Source: Aquarana catesbeiana (Eukaryota; Chordata; Amphibia; Anura; Ranidae). Taken from it: 64,000 bases of DNA. A program made the position numbers and the translations under genes. Below the pieces are notes generated by a model, which worked only from the letters and a program-made list of their open reading frames with translations, was not told where the DNA came from and made no database searches. Shown one piece after another: positions 22,291-33,015 of this stretch (within the stretch, counting starts at the first letter, position 1; each line of letters starts with the position of its first letter). Location: assembly GCF_042186555.1 (NCBI RefSeq), contig NC_133326.1, forward strand, positions 438,214,846-438,278,845. The letters run 5' to 3'.

Positions 22291-22425
22291 GTACTCCTAG
22301 TCCTATTTTGTTCTTGCAAGCTTAAATTGGATTGTCAAAAGTAAGTAATTGTTGCATTACTATTACTATTATAATGCTGATGTTATAAAATGAGAGTACA
22401 TGCTGTAATTGTAGAACTTCTTTAA

Positions 22426-22922
22426 AGTGGATGTAAACCCTCACATATACCCAGTGAAGTGAACAGCCTCAGATGAAACACAGGGATGAAACAAATCTCC
22501 CTACATAAGTTTTACATGTATCTGCTGTCTAGATTCTTCAGCTTTCTACATTCTTTAGAAAGTGCTAATTGTGTTAGAGACTTTCTCTTCCTGTTCAGCA
22601 CTGGGAGTGGATTCCTGGCATACAGCCAAGACAGCTGATTGGCGGAAAGGCACCCCCCCCCCTCCATATAGGCAGAGGAAGGAAGTAATGTGCAGAGCTG
22701 TGCTAAGACAAGCTCTCTGCTAATCTATTTATAGCAACCTCCCCTGACACAGATTTCAAACTGGTTTTATCTTGGTTGATGGAGAACTTGTCAGAAGTTT
22801 TGCTGCTAACAGAAGAAGAGAGCAGCAGAAACACACGGGACTTAGTGGTTTGAAGAGAGATAAGAAAACACTACAGATATATGTGCTTAGGTCAAATTTC
22901 ATGAATCGGGTTTACATCCACT
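22426..22922. mobile_element. TTAA MITE M2
   Basis: Perfect 15-bp inverted ends (AGTGGATGTAAACCC and complement) lie between TTAA at 22422-22425 and 22923-22926. The 497-bp interior is non-coding. Target and ends fit a piggyBac-like non-autonomous element, a different subfamily from M1/M3. Confidence 0.92.
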
Positions 22923-22929
22923 TTAAGTT

Positions 22930-23258
22930 GAAATGAGAAGATATTTATAAATTGGTTTCCAGAATCATTTTTCATGAAAATGATTGATTTTCTTTGGGCA
23001 ATTTTTCCAGAAGAACTTCTCATAAACAACTGTACTGACCGTTACAACAGAAGGAAAAAATGAAACTCGGTTGTATGATGACATAGAGAAGTCCAGAAAC
23101 AAAAAATAAATAAATCAAAATTTATAATTTTGCTAATTTTTCACTACTAGGTTTAATTTTCTTGCTAAAAATTTAAATAAATCCTATATAGGGGTAAATA
23201 AATACAAGTTTGTTGGGGGTAATATTTTTTTTGTTATACTTTGGCACCGGTTCCTTAA
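22930..23258. other. Unassigned AT-rich spacer
   Basis: AT-rich sequence with no recognised motif or repeat between MITE M2 and transposon T3. Confidence 0.5.
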
Positions 23259-23504
23259 TACAGTCATAGCCAAAAATATTGGAACATCTGCATTTTTGTC
23301 AGATAATTCACTACTTCGCCCAGAAAATTGTTGCATTTACAAAAGTTTAGGCATTCTCATATGTATTTCTTTTGTTTGTATTGGTATGACACAAAAAGGT
23401 GGAGAAACAAAAAGCCAAATCGGACACATTCTACGCAAAACTCCAAAAATGGACTGGACAAAATGATTGGCACCTTCTCAAAATTGTAGGAAATAATTGC
23501 ATTC

Positions 23505-24510
23505 ATAGGCATGCATAGGCAAGTGTACACAATCAGGGGTGCTGCGCTGCATGTCCCAGGGCTGAGAGTCACATACACAACATGGAGTGTCAGGGAGTTC
23601 TGGTGTTTGCAGCCCCTGAACTGAGGGGTGGCAGCGCGGCCAGAGGCAGGGAATACAAAGCTCTCCAGCAGCTTGCCTGTTACCTTTCACCTGCTGCCTG
23701 GACAGTGTCTGCTAATTGTCAGCCCAACCAGATCACTGATGATTTATCTCCCCTCCTCTCCTCCTCCTTGGCTCGAACTGCTGAGAGGCTCACCGCTCCC
23801 TTCTAGATAGGGGCCCCAAGAACACCCACCGCATGGGGCCCCAGCCTCATCTGAGCTGCTTGGCATGTGCAGCTGTTGTTGGAGCCTTCCATCTGCCTTT
23901 TCTGGGGTTAGTAATACATTTAATTCTCTCTAATGTCATCTGAAGCTTGCAATATAGAAATTGATTGGAGGGGAGTTCTCTATACTAATGATTCTGTGTG
24001 TAATGTATGGGGGTATAATGTATCTGGGTGTATGGGGGTGTAATGTATCTGGGTGTATGGCGGTGTAATGTATCCAGGTGTATGGCGGTGTAATGTATCC
24101 AGGTGTATGGGGGTATAATGTATCCAGGTGTATGGGGGTGTAATGTATCTGTGTGTATGGGGGTGTAATGCATCTGTGTGTATGGGGGTGTAATGCATGT
24201 GGGTGTAATGTATCCAGGTGTATGGGGGTGTAATGTATCTGTGTGTATGGGGATGTAATCTATCTCGGTGTATCAATGTTTAATGTATCTTGGTGTATGG
24301 GGGTGTAATGTATCTGGGTGTATCGGGGTTTAATGTATCTGGGTGTATGGGGGTGTATTGTATCTGTGTATATGGGGGTACAATGTATCTGGGCGTATCT
24401 GTACTATGTCTGCAGTCTCTGACCGTGATAATGACAGCTGAATAGGGGCGGAGTATGGGTGACCTTAAAATGATGCCCCCCCCCAAAAAAAAAGTTCTGC
24501 GGCCCCCATG
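23505..24510. mobile_element. Unknown insertion with 9-bp TSD carrying a minisatellite
   Basis: ATTGCATTC occurs at 23496-23504 and 24511-24519, and excision rejoins the T3 5' region. The insert has a GC-rich left part, a 25-bp-unit minisatellite (23992-24410), then one unit like the S4 array (TATGTCTGCAGTCTCTGACC, near 24405-24425), and ends with a C run and A run. No obvious terminal inverted repeat or coding frame is seen. A 9-bp TSD is compatible with Mutator-like elements or a retroposon. Confidence 0.75.
23992..24410 (+). repeat. 25-bp minisatellite S1
   Basis: About 16 imperfect units built on TGTATGGGGGTGTAATG followed by TATCTGGG. Opposite-strand frames through it encode periodic HYTPIHTD-type peptides that are artefacts. 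Confidence 0.93.
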
Positions 24511-24665
24511 ATTGCATTCCAAGTTTGTGATGCTCATGTAATTTGTAATTAAACTCACCTGTATCAGTTAGCAGGTGCTGACAATACAGAAATCACACCG
24601 TTAACCAGTTAAAATGGTGAAAAATTTACTCAACCTTTCTGTTGTGTCTGTGTGTCAAACGAAGC

Positions 24666-25325
24666 ATGGAGAAGAGAAAGAGCAGCAAAGGATTGTCTGA
24701 GGATTTGAGAACAAAAATTGTGGAAAAGCATGGACAATCCCAAAGTTACAAGTCCATCTCTAGAGATCTCAATGTTCCTGTGTCCACTGTGTGCAACATT
24801 GTCAAAAAATGTACAGCCCATGGCACTGTAACTAATCTCCCTGGATGTGGATGAAAGAGAAAAACTGATCCAAAGATTGCAACAAAGAATTGTGCGAATG
24901 GTGGATAAAGAACCTTGGTCAACTTCCAGACAAATTCAGGCTGACCATCAGGCACAGGGTGCAATGTTGTCAGCTCGCACTAAATGTCGTTATCTAAATG
25001 AAAAGGGACGCTATGTTAGGAGGCCCAGGAGGACCCCGCTGCTGGACAGAAACATAAAAAAACAGATTGGAGCTTGCCAAAACTTACCTCAGGAAGCCAA
25101 AGTTCTTTTGGGAAAATGGGCTGTGGACAGACAAAAAAAAAAAAAAAGAGGCATTTAAAGAAAAGAATACAGTATCTACAGTCAAACATGGTGGAGGTTC
25201 GCTGATGTTTCGGGGTTGCTTTGCTGCTTCAGGCACTGGATGTCTTAACCGTGTGCATGGCATTATGAAATCTGAACACTACCAAGTAATTCTGGCGTGC
25301 AATGTAGGACCCAGTGACTTTAAGT
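24666..25325 (+). pseudogene. Tc1 transposase of T3, broken
   Basis: The N-terminus from 24666 shows LSEDLRTKIVEKHGQSQSYK and ISRDLNVPVSTVCNIVKK, the helix-turn-helix that binds the element ends. After stops near 24854, VSTVKHGGGSLMFRGCFAAS (near 25180) and MKSEHYQVIL are legible. The first catalytic Asp region is disrupted by a poly-A run (25132-25147). The C-terminal catalytic region is absent. Confidence 0.88.
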
Positions 25326-25525
25326 AACTAGGTTAAGCACTATTCTTAATTTCTACCCTAGCAAAAGCTACACTGACCATATGTAGAAGCAAAAAAAAAA
25401 TCTGGGCTCATCTTTTACATCAGCTTGGGTCTGTGAGGGTTATTTACTATAGCTGGAAAGTGCAAAATCTGGTGCAGCTCTGTATAGAAACCCATCAGCT
25501 TCCAGGTTTTATTGTCAAAGCTGAA

Positions 25526-26409
25526 TTAACCAGTTGCTTACTGAGCACTTAAACCTCCCTCCTGTCCAGACCAATTTTCAGCTTTCAGCACTGACGCACT
25601 TTGCACGGTCATACAACACTGTACCCAAATTAAATTTTTATAATTTTTTTTTACACAAATAGAGCTTTCTTTTGGTGGTATTTAATCACAGCTGGGGTTT
25701 TAATTTTTTGCTAAACAAACAAAAAAAGATGGACATTTTTGAAAAAAAAATCATGTTTCTTAGTTTGTTATAAAATTTTGCAAACAGGTAATTTTTCTCC
25801 TTCATTGATATGCACTGATGAGGTGGCACTGGTGGGCACTGATAGGCACAGTTAAGGCGGTACTGATGGGCACAGATAAGGCGCCACTGATAAGATGGCT
25901 TGATGGGCCCTGATAGGTGACACTGATGGGCACTGGTATGTGACACTGATGGGCAGCACTGTTGATGAGGCACTGATTGTGGGCACTGATAGGTGGCACT
26001 GTGGGCACTGATAGGTGGCACTGAGGGCACTGGTAGGTGGCACTGGTGGGCACTGGTAGGTGGCACAGGTGGGTACAGATGAGCTGGCGGCAGCTCTCCT
26101 TTATCGGGACTGATGTCCCTCTCACAGCCGCCGGTGATCGGCTTTTTTTTTTTTCTCCTCACGCTGTCAGCGAGAGGAGAAAAAAAAAATAGCCGATTAC
26201 CGTCTCTGTTTAAGTCACAAGCTGTCATTGGCTTACAGCTGATCACGTGGTAAGGGGTCAGTGTCGACCCCTTACTCCGATCTGTGATCAGCCGAGTCTC
26301 ATAGACTCGCTGATCACAGGGCGCGCAGGCCGTCAATAGATGTACTCCTGGCAAAGTAGGTCCGCGCTGTAGCTGTCATTCGGCTATAGCGCGGATCTGA
26401 AGAAGTTAA
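25526..26409 (-). repeat. TTAA-flanked dispersed repeat R3 with internal minisatellite
   Basis: TTAA occurs at 25526-25529 and 26406-26409. Content matches R2 in reverse, including the shared core at 25654-25683 and the CAGTGCC-type array at 25805-26085. A near-perfect hairpin, arms ending in CTCCTC and GAGGAG with A/T runs, lies at about 26128-26198. Confidence 0.85.
25805..26085 (-). repeat. Minisatellite in R3
   Basis: Units of GTGGGCACTGATAGGTGGCA type, about 12-14 copies, the reverse complement of the array in R2. The long minus-strand frame across it (residue period CHLPVP) is an artefact. Confidence 0.9.
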
Positions 26410-26491
26410 ACAAGCTGAAGTTAGAAGCTGATTGGCTACCATGTACAGTTGCACCAGATTCTAAATGCACCAGTTTTAGTAAATTACCCCC

Positions 26492-28120
26492 TGTGTCTCA
26501 TCCCAATATGATAATAAACCTTCCCTTTAAAATTGCACTTTCTTTCTAGTGAGCCTTTAGCTATATAGCCCTTCATGTATTTTTGAGGGCTTTTGCTCTC
26601 GGATAATGAAGAGGCACTCTTAGGAAATTGAGATGAATCTACAAATCTTCATTACTTCAAGACAGGGGTACTAGGAAGAATTAATTAGTGGTTATTACAT
26701 CACAACATACTGTATTCCGCTTTCCCTTTCAGTATGATGTGAGAGTACACTTGGGCTTTAACAATGTTATTAACAAATCTCTTTCAATAAATGAAGAAAG
26801 TCTCAAGTGCCAATGCATATAATTTTTTCTTGATCATTTAAACTGCTGCTTCTTGAGTTTCAAGACACCCATATTAAATAACCCCTGCTTTTTTATAGGA
26901 CAGTTGCCAGGCTGCAGAAACGAATAAAAGTCATGTTGGTCTATAATGCTGCAGTGCACTCAAAGACATTCATGGAGTCATATAATCTATGATGTCAAAC
27001 TGTCAGGGATCACCACTGCAATACTGTATTCCCAATTTCTCACAGCCAGCTGGGAAAAAATAAATGTAAGCATGACCAAATCTGCTCAAAATGTTACATT
27101 TAAAGCCCAGTTTAAGGTAGTTTTTACCTCCACTTTCCTGTTACAGTGTTTAAATATGATTATGTAGCTAAATAGGCAAAATATTGTCTTCATAGTGCTT
27201 TCATAGTTGCCAAACATTTCATAAAAATTTCCAGGGACACTTTTTTTTGCTGTGTGTTCAACAAGCCATTGTAGGCAGAGAAAGAACTTTAATTAGGTGT
27301 GGGACATTAATTAATTATGGGTGTGGTTCTACAAGGGGCATATCATTACCTCCTGAACAATTTATTTTAAAATACTATATAAAGAGAAACCTTTATCGTA
27401 CAGCCAGAAATATAGCCAAGAAAGTAGTGTTCATTACTAAAAATAATTTATGCATTTGTTTAGCTACCTATCCATACATGAATCCTGGCGAATCAGACAC
27501 AATTTGAACCATGGGTGGCCCTGTCGGCACCACCCAGCTCAACAAAACCAGGTTTTCAAAATCAAGGGAGCCAGGTTAAAAAGTGTCGACCAAACAGTGA
27601 TTGCATCCTATAATGTGTATCATCCAATCAGATGCAGTTCCTGTTTGGGTATTCACACATCCACGGCTGCTTTAGCTGTCTAAATACAATAGCCATTGAA
27701 AGAGACTCCTCTATCCACACTATTTAGTGTGGATAGGGGAATCAAGTGATTTTCTCATTTTGGGCTGAACAAAAGAAATTTTCACGTGTATGGCTAGATT
27801 TAGTCTGTACAATCTATTTAAAATGCTGCAAACCAACAGCTCTTACAGAGACTACAGCGATAAACATTAGCAACCAACATTAAAAGTTCTCTCTGAAGCT
27901 CTTAGGACATGATACTGCTCATAGTGGCTCAATTTAAGGAAGGCAATAAGGAATCAGCATACATGATAAATAATAAAAAATGTTTTTAGACCACAAAGGT
28001 CTAAACAAACCATACGAGTAAAAAAAAGAATGGGACTCAAACACTATCCTTCAGGACTGTATACATACAGTATGTCTATGAGTACAAACTTCATTTCCTC
28101 CCATTGCAAAAAGCCCATTT
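26492..28120. other. Unassigned, apparently low-repeat region
   Basis: No transposon domain, long inverted repeat or exon was recognised. A short palindrome (CTATCCACACTA and complement) lies at about 27711-27736. This is one of the few stretches that may be older single-copy sequence. Confidence 0.4.
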
Positions 28121-28504
28121 CTAGAAGAACCTACTTGCCTCTGGATGGAGATGTGATCGGCAATCGTGTGACTGATGGAGCAGGGTGCCGAAGCTGACAG
28201 CCCTGAGGGCTGATGTAAAGAGGTGGGGCAACTCTTGCAACATCGCTTCGTGGCACCGATGGTGACCAGGTCCAGGATGGTTGCGCATGTTGTGTCGGGG
28301 ACACAGCCACTGGAGGGTCAGGTGAGGTGATGGCTCAGCCTCACATCGGAGCCTGCTGAGACCAGGGAATGGAGAAGGCGAGTCAACCAGGCACCTGGGG
28401 ATGTCGTCACAGGCAGCGCCGGGGCCAATGGCTGTGTAGAGTGAAGGAAGGTGAATCCTCCCGAAACCTGTTAGGCAGTCACCATGACAACACATTTCAC
28501 TCAA
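28121..28504 (-). CDS. Open frame of unknown nature, low confidence
   Basis: A 127-codon GC-rich frame on the minus strand. It has many Cys, His and Pro residues but no recognisable domain, zinc-finger spacing or signal peptide. Its GC content is above the neighbouring sequence, and it is adjacent to a GAAACGCGT-type repeat. It may be a chance frame in a CpG-rich repeat. Confidence 0.15.
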   Translation of the reverse strand: MSEMCCHGDCLTGFGRIHLPSLYTAIGPGAACDDIPRCLVDSPSPFPGLSRLRCEAEPSPHLTLQWLCPRHNMRNHPGPGHHRCHEAMLQELPHLFTSALRAVSFGTLLHQSHDCRSHLHPEASRFF

Positions 28505-28984
28505 AGGAGCCTTGTCAAGTCTAATAAATTATATATTGCCATATTGCCCTGTGTGACATATAAGATTTTGTTCAGTGTATGTCTTTTTCCTTTTGTTTTT
28601 TTCTGTGCAGTTGTCTTTTCTCCATGTGATTTTAATTGACTCAATTGTTCTTAATTAGGTTACTGCCCCTCTGTATAGAGGGTTCGTTATGCTATATATA
28701 CTAGTTTTTAAACTATTTAATATGCTTTGATGAAGGCTCTAGCTGAAACGCGTCAGCATATACTCTGTACCTTGCAGTACTTTTATTTAAGAGCACGCAG
28801 AGTCACCAGCCTTTCTGTTTATGAGCTCTTTCACTGACTGCAGTGCGCGCCTCTGCACCGACCCTCCCCCCCCGATCCATCCAAGGCACTTGTGGGTGAT
28901 ATGCGAGAAGAGGGCTGGTGGGGATCAGCACATGCAGCTCTGCCATGACAGCTTCCCTGTGCCACTCTGAGTAAGTAAAGAACT
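28505..28984. other. Unassigned sequence
   Basis: AT-rich sequence, then a CTGAAACGCGTCAGC-type motif at about 28743-28757, then a GC-rich approach to minisatellite S2. No coding evidence. Confidence 0.4.
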
Positions 28985-29345
28985 TTTGTGACTTTCTGAC
29001 CCCCCCAGATACTGAGCCCCCCTGTACACTGCCGCCCTGAGCTCCTGCACCGTACCCTCCTGACCCCCCTGTATGCTGCCCTCCAGAGCTCCTAGTACCG
29101 TGCCCTCCTAGCCCCCCAATACCATACCCTCCTGAACCCCCTATACTCTGCCCTCCTGTGCCCCCAATACCATGCTCTCCTGACCCCCCAATACTGTGCC
29201 CTCCTGAACCCCCCTGCAGCATGCCCTCCTGAGCCCTCAGTGCTGTACCCTCCCGACCTCCCTGCACCGTGCCCTCCTGACCCCCCTGCACCATACTCTC
29301 CTGACCCTTTGCCCTCTGCCCTACTGATCCCTATACACTGCTCTT
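28985..29345 (+). repeat. Minisatellite S2, ~24-bp unit
   Basis: About 14 imperfect C-rich units of CCCCTGCACCGTGCCCTCC type. Opposite-strand frames give a Gly-rich GGSGG periodic peptide that is an artefact. Confidence 0.92.
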
Positions 29346-30439
29346 CATACTGTTGACCTCTGTACATTTCTCTTAATTGCCAGAGGAAAGAAGGATATGT
29401 ACTTACAAAAAAAAGGTCAATATCCGCGCTACTTAATAATATTAAGAGTAGTACTATGAGCAGCCAGCACAATTTGTTGATCAGCAAAATAAAATTATAA
29501 AAGTCCACATGCGACACTAAATGAACAGTAGATCCAAGAAGGGAGAGTTCATAAACCCGTCACCAGCTTCAATGTGTATGGAAAAGCACAACAGACCACG
29601 TGGAAATCCAATCTGCTTACCAGACAGCTGTAAAAAGCTGGCATGTAACACACAGACCAAGACCACAGCTCCGTTCTCCAGCTTTGAATAGTGGGTATGT
29701 AGAATCCAAAACAGAAATACAGCAAACATCAGACTGTGTCATACAGCCAAGTTTTCTTGAACTCCCATATGAGATGTTCAAACATCCAACCAAATGGCCA
29801 GCGGTACCCATTTGGTTGGATGCAGCCAGTATGATAATATAAAAATTATTATTATTATTATATTATTCGTAGTAACTTACATTTTAGTACAGGAAAACGC
29901 ACATCATGATGTCCAAATGCCCGCGACTCTCAGCGTGCTAGTGTCAGCCCGCCTGACATGTTTCATCCAGCAGGATTTTGTCAGAGGCGTGGCTATGTGA
30001 CACTAGCACGCCCTTTATACTAGATCACAGATGACGCTCATCCCGGAAGAACGAACCCTCGGGGTGACGCATCAGCTGGAAGTGAGGTCAGTGGAGTGCA
30101 ACACGCGCCGTGCTTGCGTTTCACCGCCGAGAGGTCTCACATGAATGGCGCCACACCAGGAATACACAGACTGGACATTACAAATGACCGGACAGCACAG
30201 AGTAAGCGTCGCACATATAGGCAAACACTCTACAAACTCAGAGCACAATAAAAACATTAACTTTACATTAAACTAGCAGCATAATTGTATCTTTAAAGGT
30301 AGATAATATAAAATTATAGGAAGCTACCTAAGGAACAAAACATACATAAAAGATCAATACTTATTCCCCATGGCAAGAAACCCTGCAGGCAGCATCAGTC
30401 TTTGGAAAGCAGGGTTGTATAGACTAGGTAGAAAGCCTA
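29346..30439. other. Unassigned repeat-rich sequence
   Basis: Includes a palindrome at about 29785-29822 (arms CATCCAACCAAATGG and complement), an (ATT)n run at 29843-29868, and a motif TTTCATCCAGCAGGATTTTG at about 29961 resembling inverted-repeat elements elsewhere here. No protein motif found. Confidence 0.45.
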
Positions 30440-30745
30440 GGACGAATTGGCCAGAACCCCCAGAGGAGCATCCCTGGGGTTTCTCTTATCCCTTTTTCTT
30501 GGTAAGAGAAAAATAGCGAACTTCTGACCAGTCCTCTATTTAAAGACCCTCAATAGAAGAATCAAGATACAGTCATTTCAAATGGAAATGCTCCAGTCGA
30601 TAATTCAGGTTGTCTGCCCCGGTGATTGGCTCCTTTTAGTCGATCTCTCTCATACCTGATTGCACATCTGAAAGCAATTTTTATAGGTTCCTTGGATTTT
30701 CTGCCTTTGACATGTATTTTCAATTCATTCCTCTCCTGTTTGGCC
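30440..30745 (+). pseudogene. DIRS fragment F (reverse transcriptase)
   Basis: Across frames: LKTLNRRIKIQSFQMEMLQS, then IIQVVCPGDWLLLVDLSHTY and FQFIPLLFGLSAS. These match the RT fingers/palm of copies A and B (FRMESVHSVVASLQ... and FQFVALPFGLAT). The fragment is 3'-truncated before the catalytic YLDD box, next to a (CA)n run near 30779. Confidence 0.7.
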
Positions 30746-30892
30746 TGTCAGCATCAAAAGGACATTCTCAAAGATCTACACACACACACAATCTACCAGG
30801 CTGCTGAGATGAGGTCAGTAAACAGGGAAGATTGTGAAGAAACTGACCTTTGAGGGTGCAGTGATTGTACTGGGGGGCAGACTGCTGCTCCC

Positions 30893-32100
30893 CCCATGTC
30901 ATGTACAGTGCCCACCATGTGATGTACTGTTTCCACCATGTGCAGTGCCCACCATGTGATGTACTGTGCCCACCATGTGCAGTGCCCACCATGTCATGTA
31001 CTGTGCCTGCCATGTAATGTACTGTGCTCACCATGTGCAGTGCCCACCATGTGATGGACTGTGCCCACCATGTGATGTGGTGTTGTGTGACAACCGTGTA
31101 ATGTGCTGTAATGTACATTGCCCATTGTGCTGTGCCCACCATGCCATGTACTGTGCAGTGCCCACCATGTAATGCGGAGTAGTGTGTCCTCTGCGTAATG
31201 TGCTGTGCCCACCATGTAATGTGGGTAGTGTGCCCTCAGTGTAATGTGCTGTGCAGTGCCCACCATGTAGTGCAGGTAGTGTGCCCTCTTTGTAATGTGC
31301 TGTGCCCACCATGTTATGTGCTGTGCCGTACAGTGCCCACCATGTAATGCGGAGTAGTGTGCCTTCTGTGTAATATGCTGTGCTGTACAGTACCCACCAT
31401 GTAATGCAGAGTGGTGTGCCCTCTGTGTAATGTGCTGTACCCATCATGTAATGCAGAGTGGTGTGCCCTCTGTGTAATATGCTGTGCCAACCATGTAATG
31501 GGGAGTGGTGTGCCCTCTGTGTAATGTGCTGTACCTATCATGTAATGCTGAGTGGTGTGTCCTCTGCATAATGTGTTGTGCCCACCATGTAATGTGATAT
31601 GCCATGCCCACCATGTAATGTGCTGTTGCCACCATGAATTGTGCTGTGCCCACCATGTGATGTGACATAACCGCCATGTGATGTGCCCACCATGTCATGT
31701 GCTGTATAGTGCCCACCGTGTAATGTGCTGTGCCAACCATGTAATGCGGAGTGGTGTGCCCACCATGTCATGTGCTGTACCATGCCCACCATGTCATGTG
31801 CTGTGCCCTGCCCACCATGTAATGCGGAGTGGTGTGCCCGCCATGTAATGCGAAGTGGCGTGCCCACCATGTAGTGTGCTGTGCCATGCTCAGCATGTCA
31901 TGTGCTGTGCCCACCATGTCATGGGCTGCGCCCACAATGTCATGTGCTGTGCCCACTGTGTAATGTACTGTGCCCACCATGTAATGCGGAGTGGTGTGCC
32001 CACCATTTATTGTACTGTGCCCACCATGTAATGCTGAGTGGTGTGCCCACCAAGCACACCATGTAATGCGGAGTGGTATGCCCACCATGTAACCAACATC
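30893..32100 (+). repeat. Large minisatellite S3, ~21-bp basic unit
   Basis: More than 1.2 kb built from GTGCCCACCATGTAATGTGC-type units mixed with an AATGCGGAGTGGTGTGCCC-type unit. The mixture gives a higher-order pattern of about 45-50 bp. Long minus-strand frames with repeated HYMVGT peptides are artefacts of period and composition. Confidence 0.95.
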
Positions 32101-32239
32101 TGTGACACGGACTGGGTTGGGGGCAGGAAAATAACACCCGTATATGTACACAAAAAAACTTCTAAATCAGAATTGATCTACATGTGTTCTCTTCCCTTGA
32201 AACCTAATAATCCAGCATAAGATTAGAGTGGTCTTTTGT

Positions 32240-33015
32240 GAGAGGCAGCCTGGAACAGCAGTCTCTGACCATCTCCTGTATAATGCCCGCAGTCTCTGAC
32301 CATCTCCTGTACCATGCCTGCAGTCTCGGACCATCTCCTGTATCATGTCTGCAGTCTGACCATCTCCTTCATCATGTCTGTAGTCTCTGACCATCTCTTG
32401 TATTATGTCTGCAGTCTTTGACCATCTCCTGTAGTATGTCTGCAGTCTCTGCCTATCTCTTGTATCATGTCCTCAGTCTCTGACCATCTTCTGTATCATG
32501 TCTTTAGTCTCTGACCATCTCCTATACCATGTCTGCAATCTCTGACCGCCTCTATTATCACGTCCTCAGTCTCTGACCATCTCCTGTAGTATGTCTGCAG
32601 TCTCTGACCATCGCCTGTAGTATATCTGCAGTCTCTGACCATCTCTTGTATCATGTCTGCAGTCTCTGGCCATCTCTTGTATCATACCCGAAGTCTCTGA
32701 GCATCTCTTGTATCATACCAGCAGTCTCTGTCCATCTCTTGTATCATGTCTGCAGTCTCTGACCATCTCGTGTATCATGTCTGCATTCTTTGGCCATCTT
32801 CCTTAGTATGTCGGCAGTCTCTGATCATCTCCTGTATCATGTCTGTAGTCTCTGACCATCTCTTGTACTGCGTCTGCAGTCCCCGACCATCTCTTGTATT
32901 ATGCCAGCAGTCTTTGATCATCTCCTGTACAATATCTGCAGTCTCTGGCCATCTCTTGTATCATGTCCTCAGTATCTAACCATCTCCTGTACTATGTCTG
33001 CAATCTCTTACTTAA
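32240..33015 (+). repeat. Minisatellite S4, ~31-bp unit
   Basis: About 25 units based on CTGCAGTCTCTGACCATCTC plus TGTATCATGT. Units diverge by 10-20% and show no unique spacers. A single copy of the same unit sits in the insertion at 23505-24510. Confidence 0.95.

Larger units (their letters stand above)
23261..25325 (+). mobile_element. Tc1-like transposon T3, 3'-truncated and interrupted
   Basis: The left end CAGTCATAGCCAAAAATATT follows TA at 23259-23260. The transposase start is at 24666 and the coding remnant fades at about 25325 with no right terminal repeat. A 1-kb insertion with a 9-bp TSD (23505-24510) sits in the 5' region. Confidence 0.85.
25438..26491. repeat. Fold-back repeat split by R3
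   Basis: A segment at 25438-25505 (including AAAATCTGGTGCAGCTCTGT) is matched by an inverted segment at about 26425-26491. Removing R3 leaves a ~170-bp fold-back element with a single TTAA at its centre, the site used by R3. Confidence 0.75.

Noticed and set aside
23980..24276. HYTPIHTD-repeat protein on the minus strand
   Set aside because: It is the translation of the 25-bp minisatellite S1. The opposite strand and other frames are also open.
25686..26354. 222-codon minus-strand ORF
   Set aside because: It spans the minisatellite and hairpin of repeat R3. The peptide CHLPVP period follows the DNA repeat.
28803..29294. Gly-rich 163-codon minus-strand ORF
   Set aside because: It covers minisatellite S2. 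The GGSGG pattern is explained by the 24-bp C-rich unit.
30994..32151. Series of long minus-strand ORFs with repeated HYMVGT/HGGH peptides
   Set aside because: They coincide exactly with minisatellite S3. Open frames result from the unit composition and have no start context or domain.
32240..33015. Regular array that could resemble a CRISPR
   Set aside because: Units are continuous and diverged with no unique spacers. The setting is eukaryotic, and no cas-like gene is present.
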